Positions 36,349-47,990 of a stretch of DNA of 64,000 nt are shown one piece after another. The notes under the pieces are model-generated. The model did not search any database, was not told where the DNA came from, and saw nothing but the letters and a program-made list of their open reading frames with translations. The stretch's first letter is position 1. Each line of letters opens with the position of its first letter. The translations under genes were made by a program, and so were the position numbers. The stretch is from Dicyema japonicum (taxonomy: Eukaryota; Dicyemida; Rhombozoa; Dicyemidae): assembly GCA_011109175.1 (NCBI GenBank), contig RDEW01000010.1:62001-126000 (forward strand), in the 5' to 3' direction.

Positions 36349-36994
36349 GCCTTCTTTGGTACCCTTACCTTTTCGCTAATAGACTACGTATAAGATTCAG
36401 GAATTTTTAACAGGTTACTTGTGGTTTCTGATTCAAGACAATTTCTTACCGTGATAATAGTCTCAATATCGAGATATTGGTAGGGCTGTGATTGTTATTC
36501 GAATCGTAAGGCCTGAACCAACAGGATAGTAGGACGATGTAGGGAAGGTAAGTGTTTTGTCGGAGGTCTATGTGATCATCGGTCTGTAAGAGTTTTTTAT
36601 TCATTAATGTGGAGTTTAAAATTACTAGGTCATCCAGTGAGTCAGTAAGAATTTTTTCTCATATCTGTCAATGGATTTTTGTGCTTCACGTTCGCATATC
36701 AAGTAATAGTAAATTTTGGAAATCTACGACAGAACGTAAATTGAATAGGCCAAAAACTGGAAGAGGAATGTTTACATTGTGACGATTTTGATGTTCATCC
36801 AAAGAAGATTCTGATGTACTTTATAAGCTGGAGAGTGTTGTTATATCTAACGTCCAAACTGATCTAATTATAAGGACAATAACCAGGAAATTTAGAGAGG
36901 AGAAATCAGTAAGCAAATGTCAATTTTGTGTTTGAGTATGAATTAAATTATTCATGGTTACAAGGAAAGTTCATTGGTAAGCTAATACATATAT
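36349..36994. other. Intergenic, nothing supported
   Basis: AT-rich sequence between the right direct repeat and the hAT element. No coding homology. The last eight bases (36,987-36,994, acatatat) are the left target duplication of the hAT transposon. Confidence 0.5.
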
Positions 36995-38397
36995 CAGGGT
37001 TGTTAAAAATCATTATTTTTATGAATTAAATGATTTTTATTCGGAAACAAAGTAAAATAAAAATAAACACAATGGAAATCGTATTTATTTAAAAGCTAAG
37101 ACAAGTTGGCAGCTTTTTCAATTCTCAGCCTATTTCGTACATTTGAATGTAAGAATCCAAAAGTCGAAAAAATTCGTTCCATTCCACTTGTGGAAGCAAC
37201 TGCTCCAAGAATTTTTTTTCCAAATTTCTACAGCATGACTAATCATCGTAGAATCAATTTGAATTTTGTCTAAAGCGACAACAATTGGTTTAATCAGCCG
37301 CAAATATAGTTTTAGGCAAATATTTTGTACTTTGGAAGCAATCTCTGTATCAATATTTGATATGTGTTCCCCACAAATTCTCAAATTATAGACCAATTAT
37401 CCAAATAAGATTGAAAACAGTCTGATAAAGTGTTCCAGCGAACATCAATCGGAATAACAAGTTTTTTTCCTCCAGCAGATTTGTACCATGCCGCTGGAAG
37501 ATGAACGATTCGAAAGTATTTATTCTTACGATGGTTTCTTTAACGTCAGCTACTTTGAGAGAATGTTGAGATAATGTGCGAGCAACCATATGTAATAATT
37601 TCATCGTCATTTTGGATTATTATCCGCCTCATTTTAGTCATGTTGGCAGCATTGTCCGTTACAAGACTCCCGATTTTACATCCAAACCGTTGCTCGGCGG
37701 ACTTTGCAGAGGCTAAAGCAACAGATTGAAGATACTTCGCGGTGTGGCTATATCCGGAGGTGTCCACAGTGTCAATTAGATAGATTTCTCCGTCCAATGT
37801 TACAACTGACACATAAATAACAGGTTCATTATGAATGTTATTCCACCCGTCAAACATCATAGACACTGTCTTGTCCTGGAGTCTTTGCCTACAGTCTTCA
37901 TGTATTTGGTCGTACACACCACCAACTTGATGGCGAGAGGGTAAACGATACCCAGGAAGATGCATTTGGACGAATTTGACAAATCCCGGATGTTCTACAG
38001 CAGCAAAAGGAGTGTTACTGGAATATATGTATCTAGCGAGTTGCATATCAATCAAATTTTTCTTCGATGACGTCGTCGTAGTAACGAAATTGATTAAAGA
38101 CTGGTCTCTCATCCTTGGGAGGAATTCGCTGATCAAATCACTTTCAGGTTTCGACGGATTTTCAGGGATATCAATATTAGTTCGACATAACAAATGATGT
38201 TGCCTCATCCGAGACCTTGTACCTCCTTCCCGCAATTACGGCATCTGGCTCGACTCCCGGTCTTTCCAGGAATAATACGTTTATCGAAGTGAACCCAAAA
38301 TCACCCTTTCTTCCAGACATTAAAAAAATTTAAATGATTTTTTAATTTAAATCATTGATTTTTTGTTGATTAAAATCAAATGATTATAGCAACCCTG
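36995..38397 (-). mobile_element. hAT-superfamily DNA transposon with TIRs and 8-bp TSD
   Basis: Left end cagggttgttaaaaatca and right end (complement) cagggttgctataatcat form imperfect terminal inverted repeats. They are flanked on both sides by the identical 8-bp acatatat (36,987-36,994 and 38,398-38,405). An 8-bp TSD is diagnostic for hAT. The element is only 1,403 bp, and its minus-strand transposase is frameshifted, so it is not autonomous now. The perfect TSD suggests a fairly recent insertion. Confidence 0.95.
37096..38320 (-). pseudogene. hAT transposase (BED finger + RNase-H-like core), frameshifted
   Basis: Minus strand. The N-terminal BED zinc finger shows WVHFDKRIIPGKTGSRARC, then CRNCGKE, and after a frameshift MRQHHLLC. 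The catalytic core has MMFDGWNNIHNEPVI (first Asp region) and VTDNAANM (second Asp region), followed by the conserved YGC.H stretch. Then come RWNTL-DC-type sequence and the C-terminal dimerisation motif TSGMERIFSTFG ... VRNRLRIEKAANLS ending at a stop at 37,096. At least three frame breaks (near 38,230, 37,570 and 37,390) and a shortened middle make it a pseudogene. Confidence 0.88.
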
Positions 38398-38718
38398 ACA
38401 TATATTAAACCAACTAATTAAGTTTTGGTTTTGAGACTCAGCTGTGCAGCATCATTCCCTCACATGATCCCCGAATGACCAGGAGTGAAGAGAATTTTAA
38501 CATAAATTATTGAACAAATATTTTATTGTAGTAGAGTTATCTAAATTATTTACACCAGGCCATTCAAGCGAAGGAAACCTAACACCTAAAAACGGAAGCT
38601 TCCAGAAACTCACCAGGTATATTCGATGTGGGTTAGAACTCGAGGGAAACTAGATTCGAAAAATGATGAAAAAAGTAATCTCACCCCAAAATTAACAAAA
38701 AAAGAAATCAATAAAGCG
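38398..38718. other. Intergenic, hAT target duplication and downstream flank
   Basis: Starts with the right acatatat target duplication (38,398-38,405). The remainder is the 3' flank of the minus-strand carboxypeptidase gene. No other feature seen. Confidence 0.5.
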
Positions 38719-40389
38719 CTAATCTCTTAACCACTTTTTGATTAACGAGACTTCTATCTTTCTTGCGTCAATTAAACTCTGTGAATCATATTTAGAACTT
38801 GTCCTCAAATCCGAATGATGAGCTCCACCATAGATAAAGATTGAGACCACACTTTCATTTATGTCTTCGAGAACCCCACCTGACATCCACGGATCGAACT
38901 GTCCATTACTGAATATTATATTGCTGAAAGAAGACATTCCCTCAACATTGAACTCCTTTGGTATCCAGGAAGGATCAGGTATCACTCCATAGTCACTTAG
39001 ACAATTCTGAACATTCTCAGTCTTATTATACAGTTTAACTGGGAACATGTTATTATTCGAATCATCAGAACACAAATACATGCTCATTTCAGTGCAATAC
39101 TAAACTTATGCCAGTGAATACCTGATAGTCCCAGATATACTCAGGGATATTACCACTCACATTGGACAAAGAGAAACACTCATTTACATTACCTGTGTGG
39201 TTGAAATATGTATTAATAGAATTATATAGAGACTCCACGTAGTCCTCCAGAACCATGCTTTTCTTGGAGAACAACTCGGCAATCGTCTAAATAATTCATA
39301 AATATTTACTTTGGCAGGGAATGGGGGAAGTGGAACTAACAAATTTCCAGCAGTCGGGTAGTTCACCATTGTTATATCGAATAACATCTCCCCGAAGAAA
39401 TCAGTGAAATTGCTGACATTCATTTCGTGGTCACACAGCCTTATACTTTTCCACAATTGTCTCAACTCATCTGAATTACATGTACATTATACCGGGAGAC
39501 AACCTTTTAAGGATACCCCACATCTCCTTTATGTTGGTAGGAGAGTGCTCGTAGTATTCCTTGAACCTCTGAGTGATTATTTTATTTGGACCAGAACAAT
39601 CACTGAGATTTTCAAACTGATAGACAGGAGCTGAGGCAGCGAGTGCCCTTAAATAGAGGACTAGCATTAACCCTGTGATAAAGTTGGGGTATTTTTGCCT
39701 CAACCAAGCAGCCAGCATTCCCCCATATGACCCCCCGAAAGCGATGACCTTGCGACCAGGGAATAAAGTGGAGAGAAGGTCAATATAATCAGCCATTGCC
39801 TGTTCGACAGTCAAATAATTGAGCATATTTTTATCCTAAATAAGTTGGAGTTTAAACCTGACTGACGTTTTTATAAGGCAGGGATTCTCCGTAATACCTA
39901 TGTTCCGCAAATATAATCGTGGCGTCGAATTTAGGGGCGAATTCCCAAATGAAGCCCTAAAATAAACTATGAGTTAACTGTGTTTTTTGCAAAACTGGTT
40001 ATAGGTCCTTCATTTCCGGCGTAAAAGAAAATGGGTCCCCCCGGTTTGCTGTGTTCGTCTGAATGAAGGTACCTCAACCAAAATTTGTCATTATTTTTAA
40101 ACCCAAAGTGATCGACCTGGTGAATTATTATTTGACAAACTTTAGTCCTAAACCACTTCACTTGATAATTTATTTGAAGTTCTGTGGAATGCATTACCAT
40201 CCTACTTTTAGCAAAATGTAATGACAGCACGATCAAGATAAACATTAATGTAGACAAAAGAAGGAGATAATTGTGGCAAACTAATATATTTAAAGCTTTA
40301 TACATACTAATGTGCCAAACTGTGCTAGTTACACCACGATTGGGGGTTTGACTGTTTAACGAAATTCTCTTTGATACGGAACTTTTCAT
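38719..40389 (-). CDS. PRCP: Lysosomal Pro-X carboxypeptidase-like serine peptidase (family S28)
   Basis: Peptidase of family S28, expected to remove C-terminal residues after proline in lysosome-like compartments or outside the cell. Six introns of 22-24 nt (39957-39978, 39836-39857, 39648-39671, 39471-39492, 39287-39309, 39100-39121) give one exact frame of 511 residues, the family's usual size. A hydrophobic stretch at residues ~40-60 (YLLLLSTLMFILIVLSL) acts as signal anchor or signal peptide. FAEHRYYGESLPY and EQAMADYIDLL are family hallmarks. The catalytic triad is visible: Ser at ~206 in GGSYGG, Asp in SNGQFDPW, His in GGAHHSDLR. Several N-glycosylation sites (NVS, NHT, NES) fit secretion. 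Pro-X carboxypeptidase fits better than DPP2 from the C-terminal region, but substrate preference is inference. The first ATG at 40389 is used. Confidence 0.94.
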
Positions 40390-40590
40390 TATTTCAGAAT
40401 TAAAAGGACAAAGCGCAACTAGGTGAAAGTCGACTAATTAAACCGAAGTTTATTATATTTTTGAATTTATACAATATTTTTAAAATATTAAAATATAAAT
40501 GACAAATTGATGGAACTAATAATTTAAATTAACTCAAGTCAGCGGATACCGCCCTAAATTAAAGTGATTCACCTGGTTGAAAAAACACGA
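40390..40590. promoter_or_regulatory. Upstream region of the carboxypeptidase gene
   Basis: About 200 bp of very AT-rich sequence between the carboxypeptidase start and the next LINE. It must contain the promoter of the minus-strand gene if the gene is transcribed from here. No specific element can be named. Confidence 0.25.
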
Positions 40591-40805
40591 TAATTGGAGG
40601 TGATCCAAACGCGAAGAGTTCTCAGTGGTATGCTAACCAACAACTGGATCAACGGAGAGCTCTTATATCCGACGGTTTTGACGACCTGATCATTCTCAAT
40701 AATCCAGGCAAACACACATGGATTCCTTCCCGTCGAGGCGACTCCCCTATTTCTTTTGCCCCTCCTTCTCTTGCGGCTGTCATTTCATGGGATTTATATA
40801 CGACT
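40591..40805 (+). mobile_element. Short LINE family A endonuclease fragment
   Basis: Reads SSQWYANQQLDQRRALISDG, then FDDLIILNNPGKHTWIPSRR, resembling the endonuclease region at the start of the 34,009 copy (LDDLIILNNPTFNTRTPYRA). It breaks off at about 40,805, where a family B endonuclease begins, so two unrelated LINE pieces are abutted. Confidence 0.6.
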
Positions 40806-42460
40806 TACTGACCATGTTTATATAGGACTTCTCAACTCTTCGTCCACGCTAATTTTTGTTACGGGAGACTGGAATTCAAAGGCAGGAATTAAAGCAGAGT
40901 TGTATGTTGCATTGGTATTCACGGAAGGGGATATCGAAATTCTTTTGGAAATTTTATGATCGACTTTTGTAATACCTACGATTTGTTTCTGTGCAACACG
41001 GCCTTTCAGAACGCCGCCCGACACAAGACCACCTGGGTAGGTTGTAGAACAAACAAAAATGGATAGGAACAAAAAATATTTAATCAAATAGATTATATTT
41101 TGTGCAAGCAGTCAAACAAGGGATTATTAGTGGACTACCGTTCGTATGGAGGAGCACTGACAAATAGCGATCACAGTCTGTCGGTTGAATCTTAGCAAGC
41201 TTTATGGAATGTTATATGCGAATCATGCACGTCCCAGAAAAGCACAGATGATAGCGGAGAAGAATTAGTAAAATAATCATGCACTCCTCACGAGATACCA
41301 GCAGCTAATAGATCAGTATCTATCCAATATTTCTATGGATGGCCTACTCCACATCGTGTGGAGAAGAATCTCTGAATCTGCCGAAGAAACAGTTGGGATT
41401 ACTATGAAAGGAAGATATAAAGGAGCATATAACTCGACAATGAATTGTCTATCCGTCAACGAGATATATGACTTCAAATTGAAATTGTGTTCCTGAACAA
41501 AAATCCGAATTAAAAAAATTGCGGAATACAATCCAACACGAAATTAAGAAGAATGTGCTCCGATCATGGTCGGACTTTTTGGACCAACGAGTATTGGAAT
41601 TGGAAAGATTACATACATGTGCAAAAATGTTTATGGCTGTGCGTTTACTCAAGCGAGGGTCAGCTAAAACCAATTAAAAAATTCAAGATGAGTTCGCTCA
41701 CTTTGTATTAGACGCTAACCGTTCTGCTAAACTTAGAGCCCAACACTTTAGCAAGCAGTTCAATCGGGAGGATACTATACCCCTCACACAATTCGAAGGA
41801 CAGCCTCGTTCACTTAATTGTGTTTACGGATTCCGAGATTCGCGGAGCACTCCTTCGCCTGAATAAAACAGATCAGCTTGCTATGAAATATTTTTGGGAG
41901 TTGTTAATACGCACCAACCCAGCTAGCAGAGAAGATAACTTTCATATTCAACGAGATATTCAGTTGACATCGCGATGGGAGTTCTATTTCCTTTACAAAA
42001 CCCGACAAACCTGCAAATCCAATTGAAAATCTCAGGCCGATCGTGCTTTTGACCACTGCGAAAAACATTGTCGATTACAACATTGAATATCAATTCAATT
42101 GACCAATACTTGTCACCAAGTCAAAGCGGATTCAGACCAGAAAGATTAACCGCTGATATAATATGGACTCATCGGTGGCTTACGGCAATATGTCAGAAGT
42201 ACAGAAAAATAATGTATATTCTGGGAGTCGACTTATCGAAAGCATTCGATAGTGTCTGCCAAGATAAACTATTGCAAGTTCTCTAAAACATAATTGATGA
42301 GGACTGTTTGAGGATTATGCGTTTTTTGCTGGCTGACACGAGCCTTATAGTGAAAGTGAGGAAGGGCTATTCGGAAAATTCACGACCGGGATTGGTTGGC
42401 TATCGCAGCATTCAATCCATTAAGCACATCACAATTTAAACGGGACCTTTCGAGTAGGAA
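40806..42460 (+). mobile_element. LINE, family B, EN and RT (decayed)
   Basis: Endonuclease pieces: VTGDWNSKAGIKAE (40,855), CNTAFQNAARHKTTWVG (40,995), NQIDYILCKQSNK (41,080) and GALTNSDHSLSV (41,155). These include the D-x-N, NQIDYI and SDH motifs of the APE fold. The inter-domain follows, then RT: RLNKTDQL..., QSGFRPERLTADIIWTHRWL (42,120) and ILGVDLSKAFDSV (motif A, 42,220). A damaged palm follows. Multiple frameshifts. Closest relative in the window is the fragment at 1-620. Confidence 0.8.
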
Positions 42461-43240
42461 CTCTTGCATCCCGTGGAATAGAGCTTACCTCTGATTGAAA
42501 ATTCATTGCCTCAACACATTTTCATTAAATACAGATTTCGCTCACTGAGCTTTTAGGAAATTTTGAGAACTCATCATCTTTTACATTCATCCCTCCCTTC
42601 TCTGCCTTAAGCAGTTTCTTGACATTATATATGCCTTTATTAGTAAAGAAGCGGGAATTGAGACTAAGCGATAACTTTCCATCCTCCACAAGGAATCCTT
42701 CCTAACCTGGCTTTGGAACATTAACAGCTTCAGTCACCAACTCGCATTTGCCTGAGTGGTCAACACTACGATCACAGCCTTAAGAGGAAGGAGGTGATTA
42801 GACACAGGTCGTACTTCAAGGTCCTTACAAATCTCACGGGGTTCATGCAGTTCTGAAGCCAGTCGTCCAACTTCGGGTACTGTATTTTCATTAATTGCTT
42901 CAGAAGGAGGGCCACCAGAATTTGTTTTGCTTTTGCGAAAACTTACACACAAGGTGCCACGTGAAATTCAAATTTTTTAATTAGAAAATAGTTCAAATTA
43001 TTAATATTCTGATTCGTTAAGAACAGCATGTTCGACAATTTTGGATACTACGTTTTGGCTTAACTAGTGACGTCATCAGTGAACTGCGGAACTGTACAAA
43101 AGGATATATTATGCAGTCTAAAAGTCTCAAGAAAATGAAACTTAAAAATTAATAAACTAGACTCACTGGTTCTGAAAATAATTCATAAAGTTTTTTAAAG
43201 AGTTATTCATGCTTAAAATTATAGAAATTCAATTTCGTGT
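42461..43240. other. Unidentified stretch
   Basis: No recognised gene. The segment 42,730-42,955 is distinctly less AT-rich than its flanks and is open for 72 codons on the minus strand (PEVGRLASELHEPREICKDL). It could be a piece of an unrecognised retroelement, but I see no motif. Confidence 0.3.
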
Positions 43241-44340
43241 GATTTTAGAGCAACGTTTCCCAAATACTAAAAAAGGATTTTGTGTGGCATGCTGCTATTT
43301 TACAATTTGATTTGTCTTCAATTGGAAAGATTTTCAATTCATAGTCAAGATGATTTATTGGGGTTGATTTGAAAAATCCGATAATTGTTCTGAGTGGGAT
43401 GTTTTGATTTTTTGTAGTTTGTAAATGGAGCCGCCGGGGACTCCGTCGTGTAATAAACATAACATCAATTCGACCAAGTCTAGCATAGAGGGAGTTTGTT
43501 AACAAATTCTAAGATATTGAAAATTCGAGACAAAAATTTTGTTACAAAGAACCCTTCGTGATCTGCCAAATGCTTTGTTCGTGTGCAAATATAGTACGTT
43601 GGGGAGAAGTGGAGTTAATGGAAGTATTGGAGTGTCCCAATCTGGAAGCTGTTCTATTATGCGTGTTTTTTTCATTGGATGACATGTTCAAGTTGTAATA
43701 GGATCTGAAACCACCTATCATTCCATTTTGATCAGTCAGCAAGTGAATCTTTGGCGTTTAGGTCTCCACAGATTATGACATTTTGAATCGTTTGTAATTT
43801 TGCCAGTTTGGGGGAATAGTGTTTCATATAGGTACTGGTGGTGGAATGTAAATATTTACAATTGGAGGTTTATTTTGGAAAAGATGGAAATAAGGTCAGT
43901 GTGATTTTTAGATTCTAGTGGATTTATCACAGAAATAGACATGTTGAGAAGGATGATTACATCCCCCAATACTTGAATTAGGTCGATCATAGAAGACAAG
44001 TGAGTAGTCTTTGAAATTAGGAAGAATTGATTTCTGGATAGTTTTGTTACTGTAAGAGGGTAATATCGATTTTGTGGATGGCAAAAAAGGCAATCTGTGT
44101 CAAGGTCGTTTATGTTGAGTTGAACAACACTGAGAAATTTCCTATTTTTGTGGGCCCAGGGTGCTGTTTCAATTCGATCTTGAGGAACGAAAACTTCGCC
44201 CACTCACTAGCACCTATCATCCATTTATACTTCCCAAAGTTTGGAGAACAGGTTGATAAAGAGAATTGCGGTTCTTTTAGTTGCCAAAATGAAACAGCCA
44301 CCAATTTTTGCAACATGAAGGTGATCCAAATTGAAAATTA
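43241..44340 (-). pseudogene. LINE endonuclease region, another family (minus strand)
   Basis: From about 44,330 downwards: LKQHPGPTKIGNFSVLFNST, then SVVQLNINDLDTDCLFCH, LTVTKLSRNQFFLISKTTHL, a section with IPPP near 43,845, and ASRLGHSNTSINSTSPQRTI with DVMFITRRSPR further on. The order (N-term QLNIND motif, Y-x-PP region, then D-V-x-F-x-T-R) is that of an APE endonuclease of a Jockey/I-type LINE. It carries frameshifts and has no RT downstream in this orientation. Confidence 0.55.
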
Positions 44341-44409
44341 GGTTAATAAATAAATTAACATATGAGTTAATTTATTAATTCCGAAATCACGAGAGGACTA
44401 CAGTTATCG

Positions 44410-45400
44410 TCTATTTAAGTGATCCCCTGTCCATACCAGTCTTTTTCCTGCGGTTAGGTTTAAAATTTTGCATTAATCTCCACAACGGGGAAGGTTTTTT
44501 CTCATATCTCGGCAAGCGTACAGTTTGATGGTCGGCCTGAGGGGATGGTCTGGAGCCTTTGCTATCTTGAGGAAGTTCCGGTGGCGTTTCGTAAGGTATT
44601 TTATGATTATAGGAGTTTTCTCCGTAGTAACGATGTGGGATCTCAATAATATTATGAGACATCGGTTTTGTAACAATTCCGGTTTGCTCTGTGCCGATAG
44701 TGATAGCGGAGCAATCCTTGCAGCAAATACGTACTCAATACTCGGTAGAACAAATTGTTTGTATAGAAGCTCTAACAATGGCCGGAAGATACTGGGGAGC
44801 TCTGAGAATTACAATATTCTTTTGGATCCTCGTGGTTACCAAGTCCACTTGATGAGTTAATGAATGGAGAGGATCCAGGATGACTCCAAGGATTGAAAGG
44901 GTATTCTTAATGGGGAAATGGGAATCATAAAATTTTATTTCTGGCGTTGCCAGTATTTTTTTCGTGACGAGATAAACATCGTTACATGAACTTTCTTGGT
45001 GATATATTTAGATGGTTCTTCAAGAACCAAAGACCCATCAGGTTTAATATCTTTTGCAAGTACTGTGTTGCCTCATCGACTGTTCGCTGTTTCACTGCAA
45101 TCACGGATTATCCAATATGATTAAATATTTTAATTTTTGTTATTGGGATAGTGATTTTTGGTTGTTTGTCACAACTTGGACCATTCGACCGTTGATGTAG
45201 TTAGCCAACCATGACTTGAATTTAGGGTGGATTGACGTCATAAAAATTTTTGCTGAAGGATCTTCCGGGAACTGAGTCAAAAGTCTTCTCTATATCCACT
45301 GAGACCAGCACGGTTATCTCGTGTAGATTTGGGGTTTTCAGGTTGTCCGAAATTAATTGAACCTGTTTTGTTAAATGAATTGTTGTTGAACCCATGACTA
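44410..45400 (-). mobile_element. LINE RT and C-terminal region (minus strand, decayed)
   Basis: Minus strand: VSVDIEKTFDSVPGRSFSKN (motif A, about 45,290), PKFKSWLANYINGRMVQVVT (45,220), then after a deletion of motifs B and C the thumb/C-terminus LLYKQFVLPSIEYVFAARI (44,770) and RNFLKIAKAPDHPLRP. It resembles family A in the LANxxNGR and LYKQF segments. The missing palm core makes it a deletion derivative. Confidence 0.7.
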
Positions 45401-45744
45401 ATTAACTTTATACTTTCCAGAAATGGACTGTAAAAATACTGTAATTCACCATAACCCATTCCATGAATTGACTCCAACCATCATAATTCATAATCTATTC
45501 CATAAATTGACCCTAACCGATTGTCTAATTCACCTTAAACATTCCAGAAATCGACATTAACCTCAATTCAACTTTGTTTCATGATTGACAAGAGCCTTGT
45601 CTTTAGTGAATATGGATTAGGCTACAGATTCATTGACATCTGAAACTACGGTTTTGAACAGTGGTGATGGACTAAAAATTGAAAAAAAACTAAATGATCA
45701 TCTGTCGGAGGAATAGATGTCTTATTAGTAATCATCGTTAATTG
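45401..45744. other. Intergenic, nothing supported
   Basis: AT-rich 3' flank of the transporter gene. A plain phrase (attcaccataacc / attcaccttaaac, tccagaaat) recurs loosely at about 45,420-45,555, perhaps a degenerate short repeat. Confidence 0.4.
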
Positions 45745-47366
45745 TTAAAAGTTAAGTTTTGTGTATTGAGAGACTGTACTCCAATTATTCAAAGCAACAG
45801 AATTTTCATAATAAGTCCTATCTTTAGTTTCCGGCATGAAGATGAAAAGAAATATGAATCCCCCAATGCACATTGAGACGAAAACGAGCAAAATATAATT
45901 CTCAAGGGAAACCTGCAGAAATTATAAAGCATAAACATTGCTAAGGGCTGGTCTGAATATCCAAAAACAACAAAGTTTGCAAAATTTCCAACGAGAACCC
46001 CACCAGAGGCAGCCTTACCCCTGGAATCTTGCGTAAAGTACTCAACCATAATAGTCTGAGGGACAATTCCATATGAAACAGCAAATGCTATAACGAAAAT
46101 GTATATTGATATAATGGACAAGATTGTTATATTATACACCAGAGATATGACTTCCATAATTAAACATAGGATAATTATTAGGGTTGGCCATAATAGTAGA
46201 AACCTTCTCCCACATTTTTCAATTAATGGAATCTTAATGTAACATTATTAATTACGGCGAAAATTGTGGCAATGCAATTTACTGCCCCAGTGCCGATTAC
46301 TACATAAGGTATTGCCCATTTTTTAACCCCAGCTTGGTCATAAATGGTTCCGGTAAATGATAAAACCTTAATTAATTGTAGTATTTACAGCATTAATTCC
46401 CGTGAATTGGACCAAAATTAGAGAAACAAAGACAATTGTGAGAGGTCTGCTAAGTGATTTACGAGTGAACAGTTCTATCCATGAAATTTCAATCGTTGAT
46501 GTATTTTCTAGTTCTTCTTTCATTTCTGAAATCTCTTCCTCACAAATTTCTTCAGATTTCCTTAACTGAATCAGTGCTAAAGTGGATAATTTTAGTTACC
46601 ATTCATAGTTTGGAATTCATCATTTGTTTTGAACAAAATATGACGAGGGCTGTCGGGAAAGAAGATAAACAATGATGTGAACACCACTGAAATTATTCCC
46701 GGGATTGTTAATGAAATGTGCCAATAAGATTCATTTCCTTAAATGTAAATGAAGAATACTGAAAATTGGAGGAATATTCAATGTTTGAGCTATTAATATC
46801 CCCAATGTAATGGCGAACTGATGGATTGCAATTACTCCTCCACGGAATCCCATTGGCGTTATTTCGATCATGTACATTGTTACAATGGGCACCAGAATTC
46901 CTACAAACTAAGCAATGCTTCCTTACCCACACTTAAACCCGAAAAAAAGCGAGAAGGAAACAAAAGCTCGAAAGAATTTAATGGTTTAGATAGTACCCCA
47001 AAAAATGACCCAATGATGACAAAGGCGCTATTATAAATAAGTGCCATTTTCCTTCCAACTCTATCAGCGATAAATGGTGCCATGAAAGCCCCAATAATTG
47101 CTCCAATTAAATATATGCTGGCAATTCCAGCCCAAATAAGAGAAAAAACTTTATCTAATTCTATTCTGGTAACAATATGACCATATCTATAATTTAAGAT
47201 AGTTGACATTAATTCTTTAGCTTGCTATGGATAAGTCATAAACTACCTCTTCTATGCCTTCCAATACCCCATTTCCATGTCCATATATTATTGAGCAACC
47301 AAATCCGGCAATGAATATTGCACCATAATATTTCAAAGATACTGAGCTTAACGCTTTTATTATCAT
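45745..47366 (-). CDS. GLUT/SLC2-type facilitative sugar transporter (major facilitator superfamily)
   Basis: Membrane transporter expected to move hexoses down their gradient. Introns: 47225-47246, 46901-46926, 46738-46759, 46577-46599, 46367-46388, 46233-46255 and probably 45913-45936 (22-26 nt). Family marks in order: TM1 GAIFIAGFGCSIIYGHGNG, APFIADRVGRK after TM2-3, YMIEITPMGFRGGVIAIHQF, GILIAQTLNIP, FFPDSPRHILF (PESPR motif), QFTGINAV (TM7, sugar-site region), IEKCGRR between TM8 and 9, and C-terminal FMPETKDRT. Length is about 485 residues, normal for the family. The frame shifts by one base at the last intron (about 45,913-45,940), just before TM12; the C-terminal homology is clear in the shifted frame. 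Substrate cannot be told from sequence. Start is ATG at 47366, next to TM1. Confidence 0.9.
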
Positions 47367-47650
47367 GTACTGTTGTGACGATAAAAAATTATTTAAGCAA
47401 ATTCTAATCAGTTCTAGGAAATATATATTCCCGAGTCGTTTTTCGTCACAAATAGTTTTTGCAATTCCAACTTATGATTTTTAATCAATTTTTCACAATT
47501 ATGACTCCTAATTACGGTAGTAATTACAATTGACGTATTCCAGAACTCCTCTAGTCACTTTAGTATCTCTTAATAGTCGGACTGCTTTTTATACGTGACT
47601 TATTAACTTTTTTTCACTTAGTTAAACTTTTGTTTTGGTCAAAACATAAG
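47367..47650. promoter_or_regulatory. Upstream region of the transporter gene
   Basis: About 280 bp of AT-rich DNA between the transporter start and a family C retroelement end. It should hold the transporter promoter; no defined element recognised. Confidence 0.25.
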
Positions 47651-47990
47651 TTAGTTAGTTGCCGCCCTCACAGCGTGGCTGTTCCCTCTCAGAATTGCGA
47701 GCGAAATCCGCTCAAATAGCCTGCGGTGTTCACGGAGATCTCCAGTGCATGATGTGATCCGGTTTCCAAGACCTCCAAAAAACTCGATTGTAGAAGGGGA
47801 GTAGGATCCGTAAGTCTCCATTGCAAAGGGAACAAATTTGACATTATCGGGAAGGTCGACGTATTTTTCGAGTTTGGCCTTCTCCGCCTTGACGGCTGCA
47901 GAGCAGGCCTTTGAAGAGCACTCGTGAAGATTGTTCGGGTCGAACGTGTCTGTACATGTAGGCCCATAATTGGAAATATAATTCGAATCG
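47651..47990 (-). mobile_element. 3' end of a PHD/RT/RLE retroelement (family C)
   Basis: Minus-strand frame ending at the stop 47,651-47,653: DTFDPNNLHECSSKACSAAV, KFVPFAMETYGSYSPSTIEF, LFERISLAILRGNSHAVRAA. It matches the C-terminus of the 55,877-58,719 element (LFVPFAVETSGILGP, FRERISLAIVRGNSMAI). The retained native stop and loss of the 5' part are typical of 5'-truncated retrotransposition. It is GC-richer than its flanks. Confidence 0.8.

Noticed and set aside
36995-38397. Domesticated hAT transposase gene
   Set aside because: Frameshifts interrupt BED, core and dimerisation regions, and intact TIRs with a TSD show a plain transposon copy.
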